A program made the translations under genes and the position numbers. 64,000 nucleotides of DNA from Sclerotinia nivalis (lineage: Eukaryota > Ascomycota > Leotiomycetes > Helotiales > Sclerotiniaceae): contig JAPEIS010000001.1 in assembly GCA_029531795.1 (NCBI GenBank), positions 1,116,001-1,180,000 on the forward strand. Reading direction: 5' to 3'. Below are positions 46,695 through 59,468 of this stretch, piece after piece. The notes below the pieces were generated by a model. That model did no database searches. It had not been told where the DNA came from and saw only the letters and a program-made list of their open reading frames with translations. How positions within the stretch are numbered: the first letter of the stretch is position 1; every line of letters begins with the position of its first letter.

Positions 46695-49019
46695 ATGGAT
46701 ATTGACAATGTGTCGGAAGTTTCCCAGTATGTAGAAATACTGGATAGACAGCGGAAGGCTCTGAAAGCCGCAATGGCACGTCAAGGGCAGCGTCCCAGAG
46801 ACATGAAACCTCGGCAAGAACTCATCACTCAGTTAATGATGTCGATTTTAGCGCAGAAAATGATGCAACTTGGACCGCAGACGACCAGTCAGTTCCATAC
46901 CTCCTTCGTTCCCGTTCCATATGAGCCGTGTGTTACACCTCTTGGCGAGTTGAAACCAACACGCATCAGGAACCTGAGATTGGAAACTCATCACCGCGGC
47001 AGCTACCTTCTTGTCCGTGCATTAACTCCTCCAAGTAGAATGACTGCGGTTATGGCTATTGTTGAGGACGAAAACGGAGATGCCATACAGCTACAGCTCT
47101 ATCAACAACCGGATGAAAAGTTTCGCCCTGCCACAAGTGTCATTATGAAGAACGATGCTTTTTTAATAAAGGAGCCTTATTTCAAGACTACAAGCGATGG
47201 TGGTTATGGTCTTCGGGTCGACCATGTGAGCGATATAATCCTCCTTGATGAACACCACGATATGTTGCCGGAAAAGTGGAAGCCAACAGTGTTGGACATT
47301 GGTAAGACTGCAGATGACTGGAAGCTAGAGGGGAATGTGGCTATGGGAAGAAATCACTATTGGGCGGCTATTCGGAGGTACTATACAAGCTCTTCTATAG
47401 CAGGTGGAGAGCCCTTTTGCTAACCCCTACTACTATAGCTATACGGCCGCTCTTAAATGTCATCCCCCTGCTGAAACTGCAAAGATAATCCGTGTCAATC
47501 GTGCACTGGCATATTTCAAAGACGGAAACCTTGACGCGGCACTGGCTGACATGGAATGCATGATCTCTCCCGCTGATGCACCAAACAAGGCACTATATCG
47601 AGGAGGTCAAGCTTTATATGGGCTCGGAAGATTTTCTGAATGTCATGATATTTTCGTGCATTTCTCCAAGAAGGTTCCTAACGGCCTCCTCGCAACCATG
47701 GAGCTTAAGCGGGTTTGCTGTCGTTTAGCAGAGCAGCAAAGTGGCGTATACGACTTTGAGTCAATCTACAAGGAGATTTCAACGACTAAACCACCGCACC
47801 TAGATCATGCAACATTTGTAGGATCAATAGTCGTGAAGCCTTCTCCTGGTCGCGGGCTAGGATTGTTTACCACCAAAGCTGTTAAGGCGGGAGAACTTCT
47901 TTTGTGTGAGAAAGCATTCGCCCATTGCTATACTGGAACTTCAGAGGACTCGGAGACCTTTTCGAAAACTACTCTTCTAATGAATGTGCATACGAATAAA
48001 ATAACAGTTGGTACTCAAGCCGATCTCATCACAGCTATTGTCCAGAAACTCTGGAAAAATCCATCCCTTATACCAGAGTTTAATGCGCTCTATCGTGGAT
48101 CTTATAAGCTTGCAGAAAGAACAGAGGTTGATGGGAAGCCGGTCATTGACACGTAAGTTTTCATCTTGGAATAGCTTGATAAGCACTAACATCATATTTA
48201 CTGAATAGCTTTCTGGTTGAACAAATCATGGCTCTCAATGTCTTCGGATGCCCTCTCTCTTCCTACGAGGGCCATTCAACAGCCTCCAAAGAGATTGATA
48301 AGCACCATTCATGCGGCATTTGGCTCATGGCTTCAAAGATCAATCACTCATGCCTTAACAACGCTCGCCGTAGCTTCATGGGCGATCTACAACTTGTACG
48401 CGCTACATGTGATATACCTGCGAACACGGAAATAACCTTCTGGTATAAGATGCCTACAGGGGAGAGCGATGAAATGAAGAAGGAATTGAAAATTTGGGGA
48501 TTTCAATGCAAGTGTAGTATCTGCCTCGATTCGGAAGCAACACCAAAAAACCAGGCCAGAATGAGAAAGAAGTTACTTGGAGATTTGAAGGTGACTCTCA
48601 CTGCGAGCGATGTTGATACAGCTAAAGCCGAGCGTTTGTTAAATGCTCTGGAGAAAACATACAAACATCCAGCGACCGACGTCCCACGATTAGCATTACG
48701 AGAACCATATTTCAAGCTAGGCGGTATTTACTCCAAGCAGGGAATGGTAGACAAAGCCGTGTCAATGGCATTGAAAGCATTGAGTTCCATTGGCTTCGTG
48801 ATCAAGAATGCAAACCTGCCTGCACTACCCGGTAAACCTTTTGAGGTTGAGAAATTGGGGATGACCATGCCTGGAGTAATCGAGGCGTGGGTTTATCTCT
48901 GCGACGCTTATTCCGCCCTCGCGCCTCAGCATTTTCAGCAAGCTAGGGATTGTGCGAAACTGGCGTATAGGATTTGTATTGGGGAAGATGACACGTTTAA
49001 ACAGATGTACGATGTTTAG
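46695..49019 (+). CDS. TPR-SET domain protein (putative lysine methyltransferase)
   Basis: Three exons (46695-47377, 47439-48152, 48209-49019) give 735 residues. Seen: an N-terminal helical and beta region with no clear domain; TPR-like helices around residues 215-310 (EGNVAMGRNHYWAAIRR, then IRVNRALAYFKDGNLDAA); a split SET domain starting PGRGLGLFTTKAVKAGE near residue 365, continuing KINHSCLNNARRSF near 510 and ITFWYKMP; and a post-SET Cys cluster (GFQCKCSICLD). The canonical NHSC is present; the usual following x-P-N is LNN. A C-terminal helical repeat region follows, as in SMYD proteins, but there is no MYND finger. The substrate is unknown; histone or non-histone lysine methylation is inference. 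Confidence 0.88.
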
Positions 49020-49899
49020 GTAGAGACGTGCCTATGGCGTTTTCTAAAATCGGGTCGGAAAGTATTTGGCGACGAGAATACTGTATTGTACCACAGATTT
49101 CGTAGAAAGAGTTTCATATATCAAAACTCTGTTAGTCATCATTTTGTTAGCTCGACCTCAAATGTGTATACTTGGCGCGCGGTTGGCCTCAAAACATAAA
49201 CCACCTTTGTGTCTAAGCCCTAGTACAATCAACAAGTCAATTCTTGATTAACTAATAAAATTACAGTTGGGGATGTTGCTTTTCTCCACAGTAAAATTCC
49301 TCCGCAGCTTTAACATCTCAGGTTGCATTACACGAAGTTCGAGTTTCAAAGTTGGGGCTTTAGTACCTTCATGTATGAATCCTCGACCACGAATAGGATA
49401 TTGAAAATGCCGTTTACTTTTGCGGACTGTGAGAGTATTTGTTGGATGTTTGGAGTTGGGTTGGCTGTTGAAGGTGCGGTTATGGGTCGAAAGGATGTTT
49501 GAGAGATTTCCCTGACCATATTACAAAACCTCATTCCTTTCCTTGACCGCGCAATCAGGTCTGTTGATATGAGTGACACAACAGGTTTGAAATGAGTGGT
49601 CGAGGTCACAGGTTATTCAGCAATTTGGCAGACACGATGTTTTTATTCCCACAATATTCTGCGTCCTTCCTCCTGTTTACTATCGTTTCATCCAGACTTT
49701 TCCTTTCCCTTTCAATTTTTTGTCTGTATACAAAAGTTCATATTCATAACTATCTCTGTTTCGATTGGATTGGAATACGTTTCAGTAAAGCCAATTATCT
49801 ATTCTTGGAGAAGAATTCGAGAAAATAGCTCGAGTACACTCACTTCCTACCGCTTTTCTTTCTCATTATCTTTTACCTCCACTGCACACGTGCCTCGAA
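49020..49899. other. Intergenic region
   Basis: 0.9 kb between two plus-strand genes. Overlapping short frames at about 49592-49967 are rich in Phe, Ser and Leu and look like translated pyrimidine-rich promoter sequence. Nothing else seen. Confidence 0.5.
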
Positions 49900-50319
49900 A
49901 TGCACCTTCTCTTCCTCCTTTCCCTCTTCATCTCCATATCCTCATCCCTCCAAATTGCATCAACTGAGAGTATTTTCCCAACTACCCAAACTACCCCAAC
50001 AACTCAACCAACCCAAACAACTCAAAGAACAGCACAAAATACCAAAACACCAAATACAAATACATCTCCAACAACCCCCCAACTCTCCCATCTCTCCCAA
50101 CCCCCAACCTCCCATCACCCCTCCCAAACCAACACACCCCAAAACTCCACCTCCATAACACTCCTAACACTTACCCCCACTAGCTCCTCGCCCAGCGCCC
50201 TAGAATCCGATTGGGATAAGATAACTAATTGGTTTAGTGGGAGTGGATGTTCTTCGCTTTATTCTGGGGGGAAGGGTTGGAGGGCGTGGGTTGTGGTTGG
50301 GGTTGTGGTGATGATGTGA
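49900..50319 (+). CDS. Small Thr/Pro-rich secreted protein candidate
   Basis: A single exon of 139 residues. Seen: a textbook signal peptide (MHLLFLLSLFISISSS), then about 80 residues dominated by Thr, Pro, Gln, Asn and Ser (FPTTQTTPTTQPTQTTQRT), the composition of O-mannosylated wall proteins, then a short ordered-looking end with one Cys (ITNWFSGSGCSSLYSGGKG) and a hydrophobic C-terminus AWVVVGVVVMM. This resembles a short cell-wall or GPI-type precursor, though the C-terminal segment is brief. Low-complexity C-rich DNA makes a chance frame possible, so confidence is modest. I recognise no family. Confidence 0.42.
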   Translation: MHLLFLLSLFISISSSLQIASTESIFPTTQTTPTTQPTQTTQRTAQNTKTPNTNTSPTTPQLSHLSQPPTSHHPSQTNTPQNSTSITLLTLTPTSSSPSALESDWDKITNWFSGSGCSSLYSGGKGWRAWVVVGVVVMM

Positions 50320-51199
50320 TGGGATGTTGAAATGAAGTTGATATGAAGTTGAGATGGAGGTTGAAGGATGGGGGATGAAGGGTGGTAGTAATGTTTTGAT
50401 AGTAGGTATTATATAATTTTACCTGATACCTACATAGTAATCGAATCGAATAGATTCCACCTGTTCTTCATCTAGCGATATATCTATAAGCCAACCACCA
50501 AAAATCGATTCTCATATATGCACAAATCCATAGAGTGAGCATACACCTGCAAATCCCCATCCAACCCATCAAGTCAAAAGAAAGTAAATTCCCACCATGC
50601 TCCTCTCTTATGATCAAACAATCCTTACATCTCATCCATCCATCCATCGGATCTCTCCCAAGTTCAAACCAGGTATTTCCAATAGTCCGTGTATAAAACA
50701 TATATAATAACCTAGGTACTTGACTTCATCAGTTCATTCATCAATTCATCAGGAACCAACCACTCTCCATCCATCCTACTTCACTCATAAGATAACCTAC
50801 ACAACAACTTACCCGCTCTGCATAACTAAGGATAGTACAGCACAGTATGTAGTAGGAATGAGATCCCAAAAAGGAAGGTGGGGAGAGAGAGAGACAGAGA
50901 GAGAGAAAGGTAGTAAGTAATAAATAGATACCTAGGTAGATAAAGGGGCTGATGCACTAGTCTAACTGCATTTATTTTTAACAGTTTGTTTCCTAGGAAA
51001 AGTTAATTTTTATCTCTTCTTCTATTCTACTTTACTTTACTCTACTCTACTCTACACTACCCTGTTCTAATGCAATGCAAATGCAACTGCAATATCATTC
51101 AAAATATCCAACGCCTCGCCATGCCCAACCCAAACCAATTAAAAAGACAAATGTAACATCACAGAACTTTTGACCCTTCCACGATGACCAAGTAATGAA
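50320..51199. other. Convergent intergenic region with palindromes and GA repeat
   Basis: 0.9 kb containing CCTAGGTA at 50711-50718 and 50931-50938, a GAGA microsatellite at about 50881-50907 and a (CTCTA)n-like tract at about 51031-51055. It holds the 3' UTR of the PAQR gene. No gene seen. Confidence 0.6.
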
Positions 51200-52754
51200 T
51201 CAATACATCGTGCAACCATTTTCAGCTCTGGCGAATGCATTTGCGAAGAATTCCTGCATCGCGACGTAATGGAAGAGGATGCCCCCCAAGACCGCGAAAT
51301 GCCAGAGATTATGACTACCCCCGATGTAATCAAAAGCGCCTGGACACCATCGTTCAGGTACTTGACTAGCATAAACGAATGCGCCTAGTAAATAGACAGT
51401 AATACTCTTGGCAAGAGGGGCGTAGAATTCCGCCGCCCATGCTCCACCACGAGTGAGATTGAGTTGAAGGGCAGGAACAAAACCAGTCGCGCCGAGACAG
51501 ACGTAGAAGGCCACGCGTGCCCAAGCCATATCTTGTCGGTTGAAGGTTGGATGCCAAGGAAGAATAACGCCTCCTACACCAAGGGCAGCAGTCACGCTCA
51601 TGTATAGCCAACGACTTACAGGCTCACAGTAGAAAGCTGTGTAATCGGCTGTCATGATGGAAGCAGCGATGAGTAATGAGATGCCAGTATAATCAACACA
51701 AGCGAACCTTTCCAAGAGGGTTTGGTCAGCTACGCTGTTCATTGTATGCCACATTGTACTGCAGACTAGGCATTTGCAAGCAGCAAAGAAGAAGCATGCC
51801 GCAATGACGACATCGGCTTTTGTACTCAGGGAAAATGCGTGGCTGGAAGGGTAGAAGTAAAATGCGATCGATAGAACAATGAGCAAGCCGATTGCATGTG
51901 ACCAAATATTCACTGTTTCGTTTGATAATCCGAACATCGATTGGATGCATTCCACCTTTGATTCAGTGAAGCGGTAACCTTTGACGATATGGGGGTTGAC
52001 ACGCCATGGAACGGGTAAGTCTTCGTATCTGATGAGTCCGTGTTTCTTCGCTCGAGCAATCGCATTTTCGATATGTTCTTCCACCGTCCCGGCGGCCTTC
52101 TTAGCTCTTTCGAAACCTTCATCGACCACTTCTCTAGCTTTTCCCAATCCCTCGTCTACAATTTTGCGCCCCTCATCCATTAAACTTTCCGCTGTACCCC
52201 TTAAACCCTTCTCCTTTACTTTATATGCTCTTGTTTCGAACTCCGATAGAATCCCTTCTAACAACCCAATGCCTGTATGAACCTTCTCGTGTAATGTTTC
52301 GTGCGCTGCTAAAGCATCTTGGTATCTCGATTCGACAGTTTCAACCATAATCCTCGCCCTCCTTTTCGTAGCCCCTATAACCTCCCCTGAGACCTGCGAA
52401 CATCTCATCCTTACAGCCTGTAACGTCGCATATGACCATGAAATACTCGAATCGAAAGTGAGGTTTCCATATTTCTCAATGAAATCTAATCTGCGCTCGA
52501 GTTCCGACAGGAATATATCGACCTTTCTCTCCATTAGACTCTATGCGCCACAATCCAAATGTCACTCGGAAAAATACCTTAAGCATCAAACCTTCCTCGC
52601 CATCCATCAGTTGTTCGCTGCTCGTTCGTTTCGGGTGAAAGGAGGAATGGCGTCTCCTATTTAGGGGTTTGGCATCTTCTCTCCCTGACGCCATCGTACC
52701 CGTGGTAATATCTTCATAGGACTCCACCGTTAAAGAAGATGCTGCGCAAACCAT
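51200..52754 (-). CDS. PAQR/adiponectin-receptor-like membrane protein, Izh3 type
   Basis: Two exons (52578-52754; 51200-52522) give 499 residues. Family role: PAQR proteins are seven-helix membrane proteins with a zinc-dependent hydrolase-like site; yeast Izh proteins affect zinc and sterol homeostasis. Seen: an N-terminal cytosolic part (RRRHSSFHPKRTSSEQLMDG); FLSELERRLDFIEKYGNL followed by roughly 150 residues of amphipathic helix; then the PAQR domain from about residue 225 (VPWRVNPHIVKGYRF, LSNETVNIWSHAIGLL, CSTMWHTMNSV, CVDYTGISLLIAAS, and the late HNLWHFAVLGGILFHYVAM carrying conserved His). The 55-base intron with a CTAAT branch site joins K to VDIFLSELE. The long N-terminal region matches the Izh3 subgroup. 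Confidence 0.9.
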
Positions 52755-54053
52755 GGTTCGTATATATTTCGGATTCACACACAAGATTGATTGTATGTGA
52801 AACGAATTGTCTTTTAGCCGTCAAGGTGTAGTATAAAAAGCTTGTGGTATAGTATTCCGTAGAATTTTAAAGAAGTGGTAGAGCAGGAGAGACAATGGCG
52901 GCAACAAAAGAAATATAGGAGAAATTCTAGGAACGAGATAGACGGATTGCAAGAGTAAAATAGGAAGTAGATAGTGAAGAAGAAGAAGTAAAAAGAGTAG
53001 AGTATGTCCGGTAGCACGAGAGTACAATATGTAAATCAATTGGACCGGACATGTAGATCATTGAAGCAAAAGGGACTTAAACCGAGGGGCACAAGTCTTA
53101 GTAAGAATAATCCCAAAGCGGAAACCCTTAAATTCGGATGCAGTCCACCGAAATTGTTGAGCACCGGCAAAACTTCTCTGGGGAAAGTTTTTTTAATTGA
53201 TTAAAGGAAGTGTATTGGTTGATTTATTATTTGTTGGATATTTTATTAATATTAGTCCTGCATATAACCTGGGCAAAGAGGATCATTGCTCTGGGTGCTA
53301 AGATCTTTGTATTGCCGATAATCCGTGTAGAATGTAGAATTGACAAGGGGAAGAAACAATAAAAGGAAACCCAAAAGTCTTAATTATATAATATAATATT
53401 ATATAATAATATTATATAATAAAGTTGCAATGCGATTCAACATCTTTCTTCTGCTCCGTGTACTTTAGTTGATCTGTATGTAGAAAAGAAAAGATACTCT
53501 GTGTAATGCATTCAGCCTTATCGCAATCGCCATTTCACTGAAACATTTCCCAATCAATCATCAGAGGCAAATGCAGGGAACGTTACACGCCATATTTTAC
53601 ATGTGCTTCCAAGGTTCTACTGTATGGAGTACTCTTGTACGTACTCCGTACATGTACATATTACCAGCCAGCCACCCCCAACTTGCTTTCCGAAGAAAGA
53701 GTCCCACATTGTTCGTTTGCATCATTTTGCATTACTTCCGCCACTTCCGCCACTTCCATTTCATCATTACATTAAAAAGTATTGGTTGCCTGAAGCAGTT
53801 TTATAACTTTCAGTAATTACATCTGAATGTTACTATCCATCTGAAGCTTCGAATTGTCTTGATAATGATGATGCTGTTTCTCCAATCATTACATGACAAG
53901 ACTCTAATAGACAGGGGATATCTTTGAAATCAGATGAGAAAACCTTCCTCTATGAAGTCGGGTGTATTCAATATTTCTACTAGGATCAAACCTTAAAAAC
54001 TCCACGCAATGCCATGCCATCATTGTTACTCGTCCCCCATTAAATCCATTCAT
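52755..54053. other. Intergenic: PAQR gene promoter, cyp51 3' UTR
   Basis: 1.3 kb with no supported gene. It includes a 40-base stretch of only A and T with palindromic structure (about 53381-53421) and a GGAGTAC...GTACTCC inverted repeat near 53634-53648. Short frames over 53571-53816 lack any recognisable feature. Confidence 0.55.
53381..53421. repeat. AT-only palindromic tract
   Basis: About 40 bases of A and T only, built from overlapping TATATAATA/TATTATATA palindromes. Confidence 0.7.
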
Positions 54054-55735
<1,682 letters not shown>

Positions 55736-56535
55736 ATTGACACGCGCGTATATTTCCGGCACACGGAGAGCGTGTATACAAGTAATAGAAAGAAAGTTGT
55801 GAAGACTTATCTTTAACAATTGCGAATGTCGACAAATTTAAATGGGATATTTCTTCAATAGGAGACGCAGGGGTATCTTTACCTTAGTTTAATTTGAACC
55901 GCAATGATTGGTCACCGCGATTTCGTGTTCGTACCTTAAATTCTCGCTTGAGGAAATCCGCCAAAGAATGGCTGAAGTTAGTTCTAGATAAGTGTACTCC
56001 GTAGATATTGGTGCTATCGTATGAGCAATAAAATCACACAAGCTCATGGATATAACAGACCACTAATCATGGAAACATTATTGGTATATTCGGTATGATG
56101 ACATGATCTTCTTGTTACTATACCTAGACCCTAAGCTCCGTATTAGTTAATAACTTCCGGAAACTAGCGTGAGGACAACTAGACAACTAAGGGGTTCAAG
56201 AAAATCTTGTACCAATACAATAAGTATACCGCTATCTCTAGTTGGCCATTCTTATTTTGAGATCTACTTCATGTATTGATAGCTAGTATTGCGAGTCATT
56301 GAAAGCGGTCAGAGTATATCACCAAAGCCGACCTTTTGAATGTCCCAAACGACTTGTTCACATTCTGAGAAACATTTAGACATGAATACACTCTCCAAAC
56401 AGCACTTTGAATGTCCCAATTAATTAACAATAGTGGAAGTCGAACTACATATATTTACACAGAAGCCAATTCCCCCTTGCGCCAATCCGCATGTAAATCC
56501 GCATGTTTAAAAAAGCCCCACTAAATACCAAAGCT
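55736..56535. promoter_or_regulatory. cyp51 promoter region
   Basis: 800 bases between the dgat2 stop and the cyp51 start. Promoter insertions and tandem duplications are known routes to azole resistance in several fungi; I see no tandem duplication here. One TACTCCGTA motif lies at 55995-56003. Confidence 0.6.
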
Positions 56536-58288
56536 TCATTCAATTAGTTGGAGCTCAGTCTTTCTATTCGGGGCAAAATCATCCTTCCACAAGTCCCACA
56601 ATCTCTCAAGCTCCGTCACATACTCCTCATGAACACGATCAATGTCCTTTTGCTCCGGGGTCTTGGATTGAACTACCTTGATTGGTCGCCCGACGACAAT
56701 ATTCAATGGCCTTCGGTATGGCATAAGGCCAACATCGTAATTGAAAACACCTCTAGCATGAAAGAGTGGTATGGTAAAGCCCATTAAATTCTTAACAAGC
56801 AATTGAAATTTGTGAATCCTTGGGTGTGAATCAGCTGAGAATTGATCATAAAGATCGTTCTCGCCAAATGCCAGAACAGGGACTAAGTCTGCACCAGTTC
56901 GGATAGCCATCTTGACGAAGCCCTTACGACGCTTAAGGACTAATCTCAGGCTGTATGGTTGTGCATCCAGTGATTCAGCTGCGCCTCCTACGACGATAGT
57001 AATTGCGCGGCCCATGCCCTCCTGGTCATAATAGTCAGAATCTGGTCACAAATTTGATTGCTTGAACATACCTTGTTTGGCCCGCCCTTGGAAAGTAGAT
57101 TCTCGCAAGATTCTTTCGATACAGACGCTAGACCCATTGCTAAAGCATACTCACGGTACAGTGGTATTCTGAAGTTTGTATCTAATGTGAGAAGCGTATT
57201 TTTGATACCTGGGAATAGCTGAGAAAATCCGAGGGCTTCAGTCGCGAAGGCCGCAAATGCCCCATGAGAAATGATACCGTGGGGATGATATCCGAATATG
57301 TACTTCCTTGTAGGCGGTAGCTCTTGAGTTCTGTGCAATCTAGCTGGAAAGTAAGATGCAAATAATGACCAAACGGGTAGCGATCGGAAGAAGTTCGAAC
57401 GATGGCTCAAAGTCCCGGATATCGAAGCCTTAGATGTCATGAGGTAAATCATATATGGAATCAATATTGGCCAGAAAAGGGGTATCGCGCATAGAAAGAA
57501 GAACGTTGATACACAAATGGCGATGCAAAGTGTATGAAACAGCACCACCAAGGTTTGAAGCCTGCGTTGGAGTGGAACATTCATGGGCGCCCATCGAATA
57601 CCACTTGTGTGCCATCGTTGCCCAGCTTGCCTCCCACTGACTAGTTTTTCGTCTTTACGCTTCGGAATATCATCGTGGTTCTTTCCAAGTTGTTTCTCAT
57701 AATCTTCTGACGGCTTCACACTGATGAGCTTACTACCATTTCGTTCACCGCGGATCTTCTCAAAGACGGTAGTGTTACTCTCGTTATCATCCTGAGTGTC
57801 AGGCATTGTACTCTTATGCGAGCTGCGACCATTCTCACTTGTCCCATTGGATTTCCGCGAAGATGATTTTCGATGTCTCTGTCGAGGAGGGCTTTTCGGA
57901 TCATCGTCGAGGCCCTGGAATGTTAGCTTTAGATCAAACATTGAATGCTCCTTCCAGCACAAACCGTAGCCGAGTACTCTCGTTTTGACTCCTGCCTATC
58001 GACCTTTGGCCTAGTTTCCTTGTTGTCTGTCGATTTTGCAGAATCCGTCGTCCCATTCACATCCACGATTCTTAAAACCGACACTTTATGCCCAGGGCCA
58101 ATTTCGCCGGAACCATTCAAACTCGTAACCGTTTGCCCATTCACCTCATTTTCTTTATTCTCATCACTTCTATCATCTGGAGGTTCCGGTGTTTCCTCGG
58201 CAGCATCAGCGTAACTTTTGGGTGGAAGATTTAACTTTTCGCGTTCTTCTGGCAGAGCCGGCGTTGCAATTATTGTTGATATCGACAT
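56536..58288 (-). CDS. dga1: Diacylglycerol O-acyltransferase type 2 (DGA1)
   Basis: Three exons (57965-58288, 57072-57914, 56536-57021) give 550 residues. Role: last step of triacylglycerol synthesis at ER and lipid droplets. Seen: a roughly 220-residue hydrophilic N-terminal extension rich in Ser, Lys and Glu (RQRHRKSSSRKSNGTSENGR); paired hydrophobic segments at about 227-267 (LVVLFHTLCIAICVSTFFFL); the active-site motif FGYHPHGIISHGAF near residue 316; ESLDAQPYSLRLVLKRRKGF with the preceding VVGGAAE; and FGENDLYDQF. Both introns are 50 bases. The extension makes it longer than most DGAT2 proteins. The stop lies 800 bases upstream of cyp51 on the same strand. Confidence 0.93.
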
Positions 58289-59468
58289 TGGAATGAAGGC
58301 ACCGCGTCGCGAACCGTTAAAGATACGTTAAAAGTGACAAAGAGCAGAGTCAACCAAGTAATAAGATAGATACAAATAGCAAGGAACTCTCGTTTTTGAT
58401 ACGCGGGATGCCCAAATTTGCATTTAAATACTAAATGGTCTCGCATTGGCCCAATTAACTAAAACTATGACGTGCCTTCTGCTACCGGGCGGGATTAAAA
58501 AACATTGAAGAAGCTTTTGATTTGGCTGGTACACTAAAATTGCAAGGCCCCACTGATGGTACAATGCATCCATCCGTCATCCGTGCCTGAACTGGAATTC
58601 TGAAGAGTCTTGGCCACCAAGGTAACTGCAGGTAGGTAAGGTATTGAAGAGTTTAAAACGATCAATTCAGCACTCTAATATTATTATTCTATGGCAAATT
58701 TCACAACATTTTCAATATCTTTAACATTTCAATCAACTCAAATTATCCAATTGATCAAAAATCTCAATATTCATAATGGAGGAGAAATTAAATATAATTT
58801 CCCAAAATGGATGATCCCCTACCCCCTTCTTAAATCCGTACGAATCGATTAATCCCCTTGTTCCAACCCTTCTTTTCTTTTCCCAATATCTTTTTATATG
58901 CTAATATCAATATCCAATACGAATTATGTAGAACCTGTACATTCGGGATTTGAAATATCATATTCTTCAATGATATGTAAGAGGCGACATCTCCCTTTTC
59001 TACTGCAACCGAATACATTCACGTATGATCATTCTGAAACTTTGATTTATGAAACTCCAACCCCGCAAACATACGTTGAAATCGTAAACTGCCGTGATTC
59101 TGTGAGTGATTACAGCAAGAATATAAATACAAACATCATGCCTCCCTCAAATCTCTTCGTATCAAAATATTTCCACCATAACGAAAGAAAGGAAACCCCG
59201 GGGTATGCCGGCACTGATAAAAAACCAGCCAACTTCTATGGAAAAATAGTGCTACCTTTTTTTTTTTTTGGAAAGTCCCATCATTGACACCTCCCAAGAT
59301 AAAACGCCTCCACCACTAAAAGAAGTGAAATTCGTGCAAAAGTTTCATAAACCAAGCAAAGCGTATCGTGACCCATTTTTCGCTACTCAACGCCATGATA
59401 TCTTTGTACACCAGAAGTGATTTTGGTATAGAACAGCTGCGTATACTTGCGTCCTATGTTGATTGTTG
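58289..59468. other. Intergenic: dga1 promoter, 3' UTR of the zinc-finger gene
   Basis: 1.2 kb, no gene supported. A plus-strand frame at 58898-59287 has no recognisable feature and ends in a poly-T-encoded Phe run. Confidence 0.55.

Noticed and set aside
46243..46779. 178-codon minus-strand frame before the TPR-SET gene
   Set aside because: It overlaps the start of a well-supported gene and has no recognisable feature; it looks like an antisense frame.
52541..52577. A 37-base intron in the PAQR gene
   Set aside because: Too short for fungal splicing; using the AG after the CTAAT branch site gives a 55-base intron, keeps the frame and joins K to VDIFLSELE.
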